Assembly: GCF_000247695.1 (NCBI RefSeq)
Contig: NW_004624748.1
Span: 2,141,857 to 2,205,856 of the forward strand
Reading direction: 5' to 3'
Origin: Heterocephalus glaber
Taxonomy: Eukaryota > Chordata > Mammalia > Rodentia > Bathyergidae
DNA: 64,000 nucleotides
Shown here: positions 1 through 49,880 of the stretch, one piece after another
Layout: each line of letters starts with the position of its first letter
Position numbering within the stretch: the first letter of the stretch is position 1
Made by a program: the position numbers and the translations under genes
The notes under the pieces: model-generated
What the model was told of the DNA's origin: nothing
Databases searched by the model: none
The model's input: only the letters and a program-made list of their open reading frames with translations

Positions 1-1035
1 ATAAAGCATATGCATTGTATACTAAATTATACCATGAAAATGATGGTTTTTTCCTGGTATGCCACCCACCTGACCCCTTCAGTTTCCCATTCCTTCCCAA
101 GTTCAGTAGTGGCTTCTTATACATCGTCTCTGAGATAGATGATCCATGTATATTATAGTCTCTCATTTCACACAGGAACATACTGTGATAGACTCCTTTT
201 GGTGGCCCTCTCAACAAACTATATACCTCATTGTGTTCATGCCCTGTGTTATTAATTGTCTTCCAAACTAACTGCTTGACCATGGGATTGGATTTGGCCA
301 GTGGGACTTTGGAGAACTGCTGGCGTGTTGAGCCTTGTTCTCTGGAAATGTTGGTTATTGTGGCACTCCCTTGCAGAGCCTGAGGGCTGCCAGCTGTGAG
401 ATCTCCACTTAGTCATATGGAAAAGAAAAAAAGGAAGAAATGTTCTTCTACATGGAAGAAAAAAAGAGGTGCTACGTAAGCCTCCCACTGGCAGCCAGCT
501 TCAGTTTGACAGCCATGTGATAAAGGATCTATCTTCTGGGAAGTGGATCCTCCTGTCCCTTTCAGGCTGCCCCAGATGATACCATGTGGATCAGAGATGA
601 GCTTTCCCTGCTAAGCCTTGTCTAAATTGAAAAACTGAGCAGTCCTTATAAGCCACTAAATTCAATTTGTCATATAGCAACAGATAACTGAAATACATAC
701 TATATATATACACTGAATATTATGTCCCTTGCTTTTTTCACTGAACAGTGTATTAGATAGCAATCTGTTTCAGAATGTACAGAGCTGCCTTATTCATTTT
801 AAGAGCTGGGTAGTATTCCATTGTACAATAAGTTAATTAACCAGACTTGCTGATAGAAATTTGCTGTTTCCAGTCTTTTGTGGCATTTAATGTCTTTGTT
901 GTATACTTCCTTTTACACAAATATATACATTTATTGCCAAAATTCTTAGAAGTAGAAGCTGGGTTAAACTATGTGAATTGTTATTTTCAAAGGTATAACA
1001 TTGCCCTCTAGAAGGGCCCCACTCCCACCAGGCAC

Positions 1036-1120
1036 TTTTTTTTTTTGGTGTTGGGGATCCAACTTGGGACCTTGCTTGTGCGAGGCAGGTGCTGGAACCA
1101 CTGAGCTAAATCCCTAGCCC
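1036..1120 (-). repeat. ID-type tRNA-derived SINE
   Basis: Antisense copy: T run, then GGNNNTGGGGATCC, ending with the antisense of box A (CCACTGAGCTAAATCCC). The 3' half is diverged, so it is an older member. Confidence 0.85.
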
Positions 1121-1480
1121 AAGGCACTTCTTTTTTGATGGACCTTCTTCCTTTTTCTGTTAGCCTTCTTCTTTGTTTAACTTCTTCATATGACTAGGTG
1201 GAGATCTCACAGCTGGTGGCTCCTGGGATCTGCAAGAAAGTGCCATAATAACAGTATGTATTACCACTTAATATACGCTATCAGAAGCAAGTCTTTTTCC
1301 CTTCTGCTTCCTTACTTATCTTGATCAATTATATCAACCTTCTATTTTATAACTTTTGGATTTCTTATTTTTGTTTTGTTTGTCATATTTAGGCCTTTCC
1401 CACTCTGAGATTATTGTAGATAGTCTCCTATGTTTTCTTCTAGTATTTTTTCATTTTGACTTTCGTTCTGTTCAAAATGT

Positions 1481-1551
1481 CTTGGGGATCAAACTCAGGA
1501 CCTTGCACTTGCAAGGCAGGCAGCGGCACCACTGAGCTAAATCCCCAGCCC
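1481..1551 (-). repeat. ID-type SINE without A tail, with TSD
   Basis: Antisense ID body with a clear box A complement. It is flanked by the perfect duplication TTCAAAATGT (1471-1480 and 1552-1561). The GGTACC end and A tail are missing, so the copy starts directly at TTGGGGATC after the duplication. Confidence 0.88.
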
Positions 1552-1650
1552 TTCAAAATGTGTTTTGATGTATAGGTTCCAAATTGTTATTTTTCCAAAT
1601 ATGTTTCTGAGGTGGCCAGTCAGTTGTTAGTATTAATCATTCCACATTAA

Positions 1651-1734
1651 TTTTCTTTTTTGGTACCAGGGATTGAACTCAGGTCCTTCTGCTTGCGAGG
1701 CGGGGGCGGAACCACTGAGCTAAATCCCCGGCCG
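1651..1734 (-). repeat. ID-type SINE with TSD
   Basis: Antisense copy with a T-rich start, GGTACC, box B and box A complements. Target duplication TTCCACATT at 1640-1648 and 1736-1744. Confidence 0.9.
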
Positions 1735-2023
1735 TTTCCACATTTATATTATGTCCATGTTATCTTTACCATAAACTATATTCCATACTTATATGTTAGA
1801 AATCTCAGTATATTCACTGAATTCAAGACACTCATTTGAATTGCTGACCCATACATTATTGAATTGTTCCCTTTTTTCTTTGCTGTAATAAGAAATGTTA
1901 TACTGAATATTTTAAAAGATAACTCTTCATAATTATCAATCCCAACCTAGCTTATGGTTTTCTTTGTGGATCTATAAATGAATATTTATAGTTTCCATTT
2001 TAAAAGTTATTTAAACTTTTATC

Positions 2024-2107
2024 TTTTTTTTTTTGGTACCGGGGATCGAACTCTGGTCCTTGCGCTTGAGCAGCAGGTGGCGAAACCACTGAGCTAAACC
2101 CCCGGCC
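2024..2107 (-). repeat. ID-type SINE (CTGCTG variant) with TSD
   Basis: Antisense copy with GGTACCGGGGATCGAACTC and the GCAGCAGG variant in the middle. Flanked by TAAACTTTTATC and TAAACTATTATC, an 11 of 12 match. Confidence 0.9.
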
Positions 2108-2722
2108 CTAAACTATTATCTTGTCAAGCTGCTCAAAAGCCAGAGTTGGAAAGATCATTTTATGTACAGGAATATGGACAAGATCAATCCACTTAACTGA
2201 GATTTATCTGATGATAAAAGAGTAGCAAGAAACATGCTGTTTTATCATGTGTTATATATAAAGGCCTGTTCCTATGTTTCTGAAGCCTGTGATATAAGTG
2301 GCGTTGGGTTTCAGGTACCAGCTGGAAGCAGGAGTCTGTCTGGTGCATTGTGCTTTCCCATCGTCTGCCTGTGTCGTGGGCTGGTCATGCTGTGTTCTGT
2401 GCATAAAGCCACATTGTGTTCTCCTTTTCTCCTTCAAAAATCTCTTGTATCTACTAAGAGAGAAACATTTCACTAAGGTAGGCAAACTTCTAGGTTCAGA
2501 ATCACAGAATGTCAGAGCCAAAGGGAACCCCCCCATGGCCTGTGCATTTTGTAAATGAGGTCTTTAATTTTCTTGTTCTGTACAATATTTTAATATTCTT
2601 GCACCCTCAGGTTATTTTGATAACAGTGGCATTGTTTTCCATGTCCTTAGTGGCAGGCAAGTGAGGATATTGTCAAAAATACTTAGTTTAAGGATAAAAG
2701 ATGTTATTTCTTTTTCTTTTAG

Positions 2723-39195
<36,473 letters not shown>

Positions 39196-40193
39196 AAGCT
39201 CTAAGGGCGCAGATCCAGGGCAGGGCAGGGCCAGCTCCTCCTGTGAGGACTCACATCACTGGCTGTGGTTGGGCCAAGCGCAATACAAACAGCATGTGGG
39301 GGTGAAGCTTGCCCAAGTTTTGGGACCTCTCCCCACTCCCTGGATCTTTCCAGTGTCCCTCCCTGCATCTCTGTGCTTTGTTGAGGTGCCATCAGAAGGG
39401 GTTGGGTAGGACAGCCCTTTGTGGGTCCTGCTGGTGTGGGGCAAAGGATCCTGGCCTTCCTGTGCTGTTAGCATGGATCCTGGCTTGGATGCAGGAGAGG
39501 AATTCAGTGCTCCTCACAGACCTCTGCCTCTGTACCTGGGAGGACTACTTGAGAAATGAACAAGCTCATTAGGACCATGCACTCGGCTGGGCCTCTTCAC
39601 GAACTCACGGTGAGCGCGTCTCTGACATCATCCACATGCCTCATGGGTCTGAGGCCACCGTTTACCTCAAGCGCACCTGTTGCCTTCTGCTGGCACAGTT
39701 GCTTCCTTTTCTCCCCTTCTGTGTGCTTGGCTTCCTTCACACTGAGGCAGGACTGCTGCTCTTGGGCATCTGCAGTACTCTGGCCCCTGCACTTAGCCTG
39801 AGCCTGCTCCCTGCCTGCACCCCTCCCTGGGAGCTCACTGTACCCCCCTTCACACTGAGGAGAAGTCCGCTTTGTTGCTGAACAGCTCCTGGGGAGTCCT
39901 GCCACTGCTGCTCCCCCACTAGAGTGAAGTTTCTGAGCCTGACTGGGAGTCCAAACCCAGCTTCCTTTGAGGCCCTGGGGCTCATGAGCCTAGACACTCT
40001 GTGGGGGTCATGTGCCTGAGGGACCTCCCTGTTACCTCAAAGGGCTCAGACAGTGCTGGTGCCTGGAGTCCCTGGAGCCCCTGCCATGTGTGCCTGGCGG
40101 AAATGCCTTGAGAGAGGACAGCAGTTCACGTGAGCCTTGTGTGTGCTGAGTGGATACCCAGAAGGAGGGTATAGCTCTCCAGGGGAATGTCTG
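39196..40193 (+). other. ATP7B: Probable ATP7B 3' untranslated region (minimum)
   Basis: Unique, GC-rich sequence directly after the stop codon. I found no AATAAA or ATTAAA on the plus strand between 39196 and 40193. The first AATAAA is at 40502-40507, inside the inserted BCAS2 pseudogene, and the next is at 41514-41519. The true transcript end cannot be read from sequence alone. Confidence 0.6.
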
Positions 40194-41101
40194 CTTTTTT
40201 TAAAATAGCTCTAAAAATATCACCAGGTTGATAATCTGTATTTCACAGAAATACCCAATACAATTAATACAAAAATCCATACATTCTATGGTTTCTAAAC
40301 ATTTACCCCATTAATAGTTTTTGTGAGAGGCTGCTGTCCTTCATGGTTCAGAGAAAGTTTAGATGGCTGATGTTTGTGAAAGCCCGACTTTTCTTCCTTT
40401 CTACCCAGCAAGTTAGTCTTTTTAGAAGCCTTGCCAGATGTTTTCTTTGTTTGACTCTCCTTATTACTGCTTAGTTGATAGATTTCATTTTCTAGTTGCA
40501 CAATAAATAGTCTGTGTTAAGTCTCATAATTCTTACTGACCAGGGACACCCAATTTGACTCCACTTCTCTCAATTTAGATCCAGCTGTGAGTTGCATGTT
40601 CATTCACTGCCAGTTTAAATCTTGAATATGTTTCCTTAACTTCTGAAGCTCTTTCTGTGTGTGTTCAATCATATGAATGAGATTTTTGTTACTTTCCAGG
40701 CATTACATCCATGCTGTGACATTAGTTCCAGATTCTCAATTGAAACTGCTTGATGCTCTAATTGAGCCATAGAACTGTTTACACATTCCTGCCATGCAGT
40801 AATGTCATTTTTCTGACCTGAGGAAGGGGCTGGAAGCTCATACCATTTCATACTGAGCAACTCAATTGGTTGTCAATTTCAAAAGTAGAATAATCTGGGG
40901 CTGTTAAGTAGTTCAATTAATTCTTAGTAGATTGGTATCTGTGAGTTTCCTCCTTTACCTGCACCACAGCTGTTTCCTGTACGCCTGTTGCTTCATAGCC
41001 TTGATCAAAATACAGCAGCGCATCCACTACTACCTCTCTAGGCCACCAACCCCATGCCTGCCTTTGCAGAGACTATAGTCTTGCCTGCGTTTTCTGAGTT
41101 T
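40194..41101 (-). pseudogene. BCAS2: BCAS2 processed pseudogene
   Basis: The minus strand encodes, without introns, most of BCAS2/SPF27, a core subunit of the PRP19 splicing complex. Clear segments are [20 protein letters not shown] (near 41010-41050), [19 protein letters not shown] and [20 protein letters not shown] (40690-40870), HIQDLNWQ and QLENEIYQ. The ATG position reads AAG (41062-41064), there is an in-frame stop after the STKN segment, a deletion removes the residues before QPIELLSM, and the C terminus is frameshifted into 3'-UTR sequence. A short A run ends it (TTTTTTT at 40196 on the plus strand). Possible target duplication GGAATGTC / GGAATGAC. It cannot encode a working protein. 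Confidence 0.92.
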
Positions 41102-41269
41102 GGAATGACCACTTTTACCCTTCAGTGGCTCTTGTGGTAGTGTGGCATTGGAGGGGCAGGGATGGGCCAGGTTACAGACTCTGAAGTCAGTGGTGATTGA
41201 CATGACCCCTGGGAGCAGGGTGACAGAATCAGATTACTCTAAGGTGAAACCTGGGTCTCACACACAAAA

Positions 41270-41480
41270 TAATTGTATTTATTGAGCGTTGCTTATTTGC
41301 CAGGGGCAATGTCAGTGCTCTTTGTCAGTTTTACCTCTGATCCTCCAACAAAATAGCAAGGTAGCTATTACTGTCCACATTTTATAGGCAAGGAAACGGC
41401 AAGAGAGGCTACGTGTCTTGCTTGATATCACACAGCCAATATACATGCCATCTCTGTTGGCTCTGAAGGTTTTTCTCTAA
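41270..41480 (+). repeat. MIR fossil SINE
   Basis: TGTATTTATTGAGCGTTGC, TATTTGCCAGGGGCAATG, then ATTTTATAGGCAAGGAAACG and ATATCACACAGCC follow MIR order. Confidence 0.85.
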
Positions 41481-41590
41481 TTGTGCTACTGCCTTATCAG
41501 TTTGCTTGATAAGAATAAACTAGAAAAAAGTCTTTGCTCTTGGAAGAGCACATTTTCAAGTGATGTATTAGTTGTATCAACTTAGAATGC

Positions 41591-41684
41591 TTGGGCTGGA
41601 GATGGTACCTCAGTGGTGCTGCGCCTGCCTGGCAAGTGCAAGGTCCTGAGTTTGATCCCTGGTACCTGAAAAAACAAAACAAAA
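41591..41684 (+). repeat. ID-type SINE with TSD
   Basis: GGGCTGGAGATGGTACCTCAG, CCTGCCTGGCAAGTGCAAGG, GAGTTTGATCCCTGGTACC, tail of A with C interruptions. Flanked by ACTTAGAATGC on both sides. Confidence 0.9.
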
Positions 41685-41689
41685 AAACT

Positions 41690-42622
41690 TAGAATGCAGT
41701 TGGTCATGAGTTCATTTCACTTTCACTTTGGATGATTAGTTTCAATTTTTACATATAATACAATTTTTGCTGGGTTTTATATTCTAAAATCCAAGTTCAG
41801 GGTTTTGTTGTGTTTTATTGTTTGCAGTCTTCACTTTTCTGCCAGCCCCCTCCCACTATCCATCCCCATTCTGTCTTTTCTGTATTCTTGCTTGGAAATA
41901 TTTCTTATTTTGGAATTAGGCTAATGATTTTCTAAAGATTCTAACTGTGTTAAGTTTTAAAACTTCTAGAACCATTAGCATCACATTCATATATAGAATT
42001 GAAAATATTTATATAGTTGTACAGAAAGTAAACTTTTAGCTGTTAAGAGTATCAGGAGTTTTGGGGTCAGATAACAATTGCTATTTCAAAAAACGTTCCA
42101 CACAATATGAAAGTAAAGTTTCATTTTATTCATCTAAAGACCTGCCTGTGGCTGCTTCTGTCTGTGGGCACCTTCGTTGAGCCAGTGCTGCTTGTCTCTG
42201 AGGAGCAGTTCTGCTGGGCTCTGGATTGGCACAGTGTCTCTGGAGGCACAGAGATGGGATTTTAACAATGGGGGACATGAGATGGCCAGAACCTGTTAGT
42301 GTACCCTGCCCTACATTGGTCTGAGCCTCCCAAAGGCCAGAGGTGGCCAGCTTCAGTGACGTTCAGGGACAGCTCAGAGAGGCAGCCCCACTGGGTCGAC
42401 ATGGGCTTTGATAACCCTCATGTGCATGTGTCCAGAGCACAGGAGTCAGGAGGAATATGTTGGGGTTCCTTGGTTCTGAAGGAGAAATGTGGGGAGAGCA
42501 GTAGAAAAATATGGACTAAGGGTCTGCCAGGAAGGCTCAGGGGACCCTAACTGAGTTACATCTGAGGGGAGACAATGATGTAATTTGTTATCCAAACCAA
42601 GATACATTTAAGAGTGGAGGGA
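41690..42622. other. Unassigned intergenic sequence
   Basis: About 930 bases with no gene or repeat that I recognise. The 5' half is AT-rich and the 3' half (42140-42560) is GC-rich with short open frames lacking any family signature. Confidence 0.6.
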
Positions 42623-42635
42623 TGCACTGTTAATT

Positions 42636-43815
42636 TTTTTTTCCTTATTAAGTTTATTGGTATATTTTAGGTATAAAATACATTTACATACATCATTGGA
42701 ATCTTGTACCATTACATGAATAACTTGGTTCTTATTTTTTCCCCCTTCCCCTGCCCTCCCTTCACCCCCTCCACCCTTCCCTATTTGCAAAGATTTTGTT
42801 TCCATTTTTTTCCTTTTCTCATATTTTTTCTTTTCCCTTCCTTTCCCCTACCCCTCCCACTTCCCCTGCTCCTTTAGACCTTTTCTTCCTGTTACACAAT
42901 ATCAGTTATACATTTTTTAAATTACAATATCAAGATCTAGGAGATATTACCACAGATTTTACAGAATTTTAAAAGGATATAGAAAGCATATTTCAAAAAT
43001 CTGTTTTGAAATAAATTTGACAACTTCTAAGAAGTACCTTGGAAGACAAATTAATGAAACTAACTCTGGAGGAAATATAAAATTTGAATAGCACCTATTA
43101 AAGAAAGTATATTCCTAGCTTGAAAACCTACCTATATGACAACAGGCTCATATACATTTTAACTATAAATTATATCAAACATTTAAAGCAGAAAAAAAAA
43201 GGAACACTTCTCCCCTCATTTTAGGAAATCAACATTGTGCTAATCCTAAATTGGATAAAGATAACAGAAGAAAAAAGTATGAATATAGATAGAAATTTGT
43301 TTAACAAAACAAACTATTAGAAGTCAGATCTGGCAGTATGTAGAAAGTGGGTTTATTATAGGGATGACAGTGTTGGTTCAACATTGGAAGATCCACCCCC
43401 AAAAGTCATCATTTTAACAGAGGAAAGGAAAAAGCCATATGATCCTGTCACTAGTTGGAGAAAAAGGATTGGACTAAATTCCACAGCTGTTCATGGTAAA
43501 AGCTATCAGGAGACTAGAAGTAGAACAGAACCTTCTCAACAGATTAAAGACATGTACTCCATACTTCCAGCGAGAATGCGTTATATGAATGGAGACGATA
43601 CAATGCTTTCTCCTTAAGGTGGGGAACAAGGGCAGACATGCGTATTCTTCACCTGTCCATTAAACTTTGAAACCTAGGCCCAAACCAAAATAGTCTGGCA
43701 ATAAAATGACACAATTAGGATAGGATTGGCAAGGTAGAAGCAACATCTTTATATGTAGATGAAATGATCATCTACAAAGAAAATACTAAGAAATCTCTAG
43801 GAGCCCCTAGAACTT
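42636..43815 (-). mobile_element. Twin-primed (5'-inverted) L1 insertion
   Basis: Left part 42636-42895 is the L1 3' end in minus orientation (TATTGGTATATTTTAGGTATA, C/T-rich tract). Right part 42900-43815 is L1 ORF2 sequence in plus orientation (TATCAAACATTTAAAGCAG, GTTGGTTCAACATTGGAAGA, TATGTAGATGAAATGATC). Both parts together are bounded by the perfect duplication TGCACTGTTAATT at 42623-42635 and 43816-43828. The ORF2 part is frameshifted and stop-ridden. Confidence 0.85.
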
Positions 43816-43915
43816 TGCACTGTTAATTATTAATTATTATGCCAAGACAGCTAGACTGGGAATGTGGAGACAAACTGGGACATGTCACCTTCCTTAGGAA
43901 GGAAATGGAAATCTG

Positions 43916-44040
43916 GGTCATGCCTGTAATCCCAGCACTTGGGAGGCTGAGGCAGATGGATGTGAGTTTGAGGCCATCAAGGGCAACACAGTAAGTTTGA
44001 GGCCAGCCTGAGCTGATAGTGACAACGTGTCCAAAAAAGG
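43916..44040 (+). repeat. B1-type SINE
   Basis: GTCATGCCTGTAATCCCAGC, TGGGAGGCTGAGGCAG, TTTGAGGCCAGCCTGAGC. Confidence 0.9.
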
Positions 44041-44189
44041 GTCGGGGGGAGCAACATTGTGAAGTCACCATCAACACAAACTTTTTTCAAAGGTAGTGAA
44101 AATTTACATTTATTTTTTATTTCAAAGACAAAATTTATGAGTTTTTCTTTTATTAGAAGAGAACTCCAAGACTAAAAGTGCAAAAAATT

Positions 44190-44330
44190 ACTCAGTGAAA
44201 TAATAGAGAATTTCCTAAACCTTGAGAAAGATATAAACATCCAGGTACAGGAGCCATTTAGAACCCCAAACTGGCATGACCAGAAAAGAACCTCCCACAT
44301 CATACTTTAATTAAAACTTCAAGAGTACAG
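44190..44330 (+). mobile_element. L1 ORF1 fragment, plus strand
   Basis: Translates to a segment with NLEKDINIQVQEPFRTPN and then HDQKRTSHIIL, the C-terminal ORF1 signature of rodent L1. It has no intact frame around it. Confidence 0.7.
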
Positions 44331-45030
44331 TGCATTGGACTGGAGCTGCAGAAGGTGCAGTGGGGTGACATGTGCCACTGTTCTTGCATGGCTGCCAAAT
44401 CCTCCATCTGCTCCTGGCCATGAGAGGAGGTGGAGCATTGAAGCAAAGAAATCTGGACCAAAGGAAAAACATTCACAGGCATGCATGCCACCTGGAACCA
44501 ACTGCTGAACTCTCCCGGAACTGCAAGCAGTGAGGATGCTGAGCCTCCCACCATGTCCACCCAACAAGATTGACTGGAGAAGTCCTTGTCTTCATTGTAT
44601 CCAGATACACTCCATTCTTGAAGCAGATGTGTGATGCCAAGCTACAGAACTCTAAGGCCAAGTGTCCATCTCTGCATTCATGGATGTGTATAGACCTGTT
44701 CCTGGAGTCACTCCCAGTGAAGCAAGGCAGCCTGCTGATCGCTCCATGGAGTCTGCAGAACTTGGAAGTAGTTCCTCCTCTGACTTCTATTTCTTCAAGT
44801 TGTTGTGAAAAAGTCTTCCATATATTTTGATTTCGGTGTGCAATTTGTTCTCTAGCATATAGCAGGTATTGAATAATAAAATATTGTTTGCTTAATTGCT
44901 AAATTCAGTTCATTTTCTTGTATTATTTGTAATCTACTTTAACCTATGCACTCCAAATACTTATTTGCTGTTAGCTTTTTAAACTTGTTTTCTTTTAATT
45001 CATGTTATTAGCCTATGTGGTCCTCTTGGA
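44330..45030. other. Unassigned sequence with a plus-strand AATAAA
   Basis: Short open frames on both strands match no family I know. AATAAA occurs at about 44873. It could be a decayed processed pseudogene or a 3'-transduced segment of the neighbouring L1. Confidence 0.45.
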
Positions 45031-45284
45031 TTTTTCTTTCTTACTTTTATTAGTACATATTTGCCATACATAGTGATCACACTCATCATAGGGAATTTGT
45101 ACCTGTACATAACATGTCTTAATTATTCTGTTTTTCTCCATTCCCCTCCCCTCCCTTCAACCTCTCTTCCCCTCCCTATTTACAAAAGCTTTGTTTCCAT
45201 TTTTCCTCTTCCCTTCTTTCTTTTTTATTTTTTCGGTTTTCCTAACTACATTCTATCCATAAAAAATTCAAAAGTTCTTCATGC

Positions 45285-46970
<1,686 letters not shown>

Positions 46971-47640
46971 TTGGCTCCTGCTTCATACCTCCTCATTGTC
47001 TTCCTAACCTGCTTTCTGCCCCACCTCACCGCTTAGACTGCTCCCTTCTCTCTTTTTAAAATTCCCTTTCCCTTCCTTCCCTTCTGCTCCCATCTTCTTT
47101 GTTCCTCTTCTCATTTGAACAAGTTTTTCCTACTTCCCAATATCTGTCCTCTGTTTTGCTTCTTATTTACCCTTTGGTTTTTCTCATACAAGAGAAACAA
47201 TGGGATATTTAAACTTGTGCATCTGACTTATTTCACTTAAGATGATGGTCTCGAGATGTGTCCATTTGCCTGTATAAATGACTCAGGTTTATCCTTTATG
47301 GCAGAGTAATACTCCATTGTATATAAATACCACATTTTCTTCATCTGTTCATCCATGGTTGGGCACCTGCTATTTCTAAGATTTAGCTATTATGCTATTA
47401 TAAATTGTGCTGCTATAAACAGGGGTACAGCAGCACTGTGGTAAGATGCTTTTAACTCTTTCAGGAAGATACTTAGAAGGGGCATAGCTGGGTCAAATGA
47501 AACCTCTAGTTTTCATTTTTTGAGGAATCTCCATATTGATTTCTACATGATTGTACTAATTTACACTCCTGCCAACAATGGAGAAGTGTTCCTTTTTCTC
47601 CACATCCTTCCTAGCATTTGTCACTGGTTTATGTATTTAT

Positions 47641-47729
47641 TTATTTATTTTTGTTGTACTGGGGATTGAACTTGGGACCTTACGCTTTTGAGGGAGACGA
47701 CGGCACCATTGAGCTAAATCCCCGGCCCC
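47641..47729 (-). repeat. ID-type SINE nested in L1
   Basis: Antisense: GTACTGGGGATTGAACTTGG, GACGACGGCACCATTGAGC, TAAATCCCCGGCCC. Confidence 0.88.
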
Positions 47730-47785
47730 GATTTCTTGATGATAGACATTCTTTCTGGAGCAAGATGGAATCTCAGTGTTGCATT

Positions 47786-47884
47786 TCTTTCTTTCTTTCT
47801 TTCTTTCTTTCTTTTTTTCTGGTACTGGGGATCAAACTCAGGACCTTGCGCTTGCCAGGCAAGCACGGCAAGCATGGCACGGTG
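47786..47884 (-). repeat. ID-type SINE, truncated, with (TTTC)n tail
   Basis: A (TTTC)n tract (tail in antisense), then GGTACTGGGGATCAAACTC, ACCTTGCGCTTGCCAGGC. Box A is missing. Confidence 0.82.
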
Positions 47885-49858
47885 TTGTACTTCTTGAATG
47901 ACCAGTGATGTTGAACATTTTTTCCTATATTTCTTTGCTTTGTACTTCTTTATCTGATAAGTGTCTATTCATTTCAGATGCCCATTTTTGCATTAGGTCT
48001 TTAAATTTGGGGAGTCTGATATTTTGAGTTCTTCATATATTCTAGATGTTAGTTCTTTGTCTGAGAAGTAGCTGGTAAAAATTTTTTCCCATTCTGTGGA
48101 TCATCTCTTCACTCTGTTTGGTGGTTTCTCTTGCTGTGCAAAAGCTTTATAATTTGATGTGATCCCAGTTGTTGATTTTTTTTTCAGGTATTTCCTGTGT
48201 GACTGGGTTTTGTTCATAAAGTCTTTGCCTGCACCTATGTCATTGAGGGTTTTACCTTTTTTATCTTCCAGGAGATGAAGTGTTTTTATATTTAGATCTT
48301 TGATCCATTTTGATTTTAGTTTAGTGCATGGTGAGAGATGTGGATCTAGATTCAATCTTCGGTAGTCAAATAGCCAATTTTCCCAGCACCATTTATTAAA
48401 GAGGCTATCTTTCTTCCAGTGAAGGTGTTTAGCCTCTTTGTCAAAGATAAGGTGGCTTGAGTGTGCTTGGAGTTGTTTCTGCATCTTTTATTTGTTCTGT
48501 TGGTCCTCCAGTCTGTTTCTTTGCCAGTACCATGCTGTTTTATCATGGTAGTTTTGTAGTATAACTTCAAATTGAGGATTGTGATGACTCCTGCCTTACC
48601 CTGATTGCCAGGAATTGCTTTTGCTATTCTAGGTCTTTTCTGCTTTCATATGAATTTAGGATTGTTTTCTGTAGTTCTGTGAGCTATGCTCTTGGTGTTT
48701 TGATTGAGATTGCATTAAATCTGTATAACAGTTTTGGAAGTATGGCCATTTTCAGTATCTTAGTTCTGCCTATCCAAGTACAGGGGATGTCTTTCTTCTT
48801 TGATCTCCTTTTTCAGAGTACTGTGTAGTTTTCAATGTAAAGGTCTTTCCTTTACTTTGTTAGATTGATTCCTAGATATTTCATTTTTCTTGATGCTATT
48901 GTGAAAGGTGTTGTTTCCCTAATTTCTCTTTCTGTGAGTTTGTTTATCATGTACAGGAATGCTATTGATTTTTGAGTGTTAACTTTGTATCCTGTACTAC
49001 CAAATTTGGTTGTTAATTCTAGGAGCCTTTTGGTGCAGATTTGGGGATCTTCTTTGTAGAGTGTCATGTCATCAGCTAATAGTGATAATTTAACCTCTCC
49101 CTTTCCTATCCATATTTCTTTTATTTCTTTCTCTTGTCTCATTGCTCTGACTAATGTTTCCAAAACTATTTTGAACAAGAGTGGTGACAGTGGGCATTTT
49201 TGTCTTGTTTCTGTTTTACAGTGAAAGCTTTCAGTTTTTCTTCATTTAGTATGATGTTTGCTGTTGATGTTAGATGGCTTTTATCAGATTGAGATAAAGA
49301 CCTTCTGTTCCCGTTTTTGGTAGGGTTTTTATCATGATTGGGTGTTGGACTTTGTCAAGTGCTTTTTCTGTGTCTATTGAGATGATCGTGTGGTTTTTGC
49401 CCTGGGTTCTGTTAATATGGGGTTTCACATTTATTGATTTGTGTATGTTGAACCATCCCTATATCCCTGGGATGAATCCTACTTGGTCATGGTGTATTAT
49501 CTTCTTGATAATTTGGTGCATTCTATTTGCCAGTGTCTTATTGAAGAGTTTTGCACTGATGTTGAGTAAGGAGACTAGCTTTGTGTTAGTTCTCTTTTTT
49601 GGCTGGATCCTTCTCTGATTTTAGTATCAGGGTAATACTTCCAGGGAATGACGTTGGGAATATTACTTCCATTTCAATTTCATTAAAGAGTTTGAGGATT
49701 AGTGGGATTAGATCTTTGAAGTTCTTGTAGAATTCAGGAGTGAATCCATCAAAACCTGGACTTTTCTTTGTTGGGAGGTTTTTTTTTTATTACTTCTGCA
49801 ATTTCATTTGCCATTATTGGATTGCTGAGAATTTTTATATCTTCTTAACTCTTCTTTG

Positions 49859-49880
49859 GATATATATATATATATATATG
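49859..49880. repeat. (TA)n microsatellite
   Basis: About ten TA units inside L1 ORF2. Confidence 0.95.

Larger units (their letters stand above)
1..2722 (+). other. ATP7B intron 1, 3' part
   Basis: No exon is recognisable here. Positions 720-1020 resemble an old L1 3' end (a short tract echoing the ...attccattgta... region of L1 3' sequence), and four ID SINEs follow, listed separately. Positions 1-700 and 2110-2700 hold nothing I can name. The intron ends with the tract tttctttttcttttag before exon 2. Human exon 1 (about 17 codons) would lie further upstream. Confidence 0.8.

Noticed and set aside
2234..2558. Possible ATP7B exon 1 or alternative exon in 2234-2558
   Set aside because: No similarity to the exon 1 peptide (MPEQERQITAREGAS in human) and no convincing donor joining in frame to exon 2.
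47786..47815. TTTC repeat as a CRISPR-like or regulatory array
   Set aside because: It is a simple repeat grown from a SINE tail; there are no spacers.
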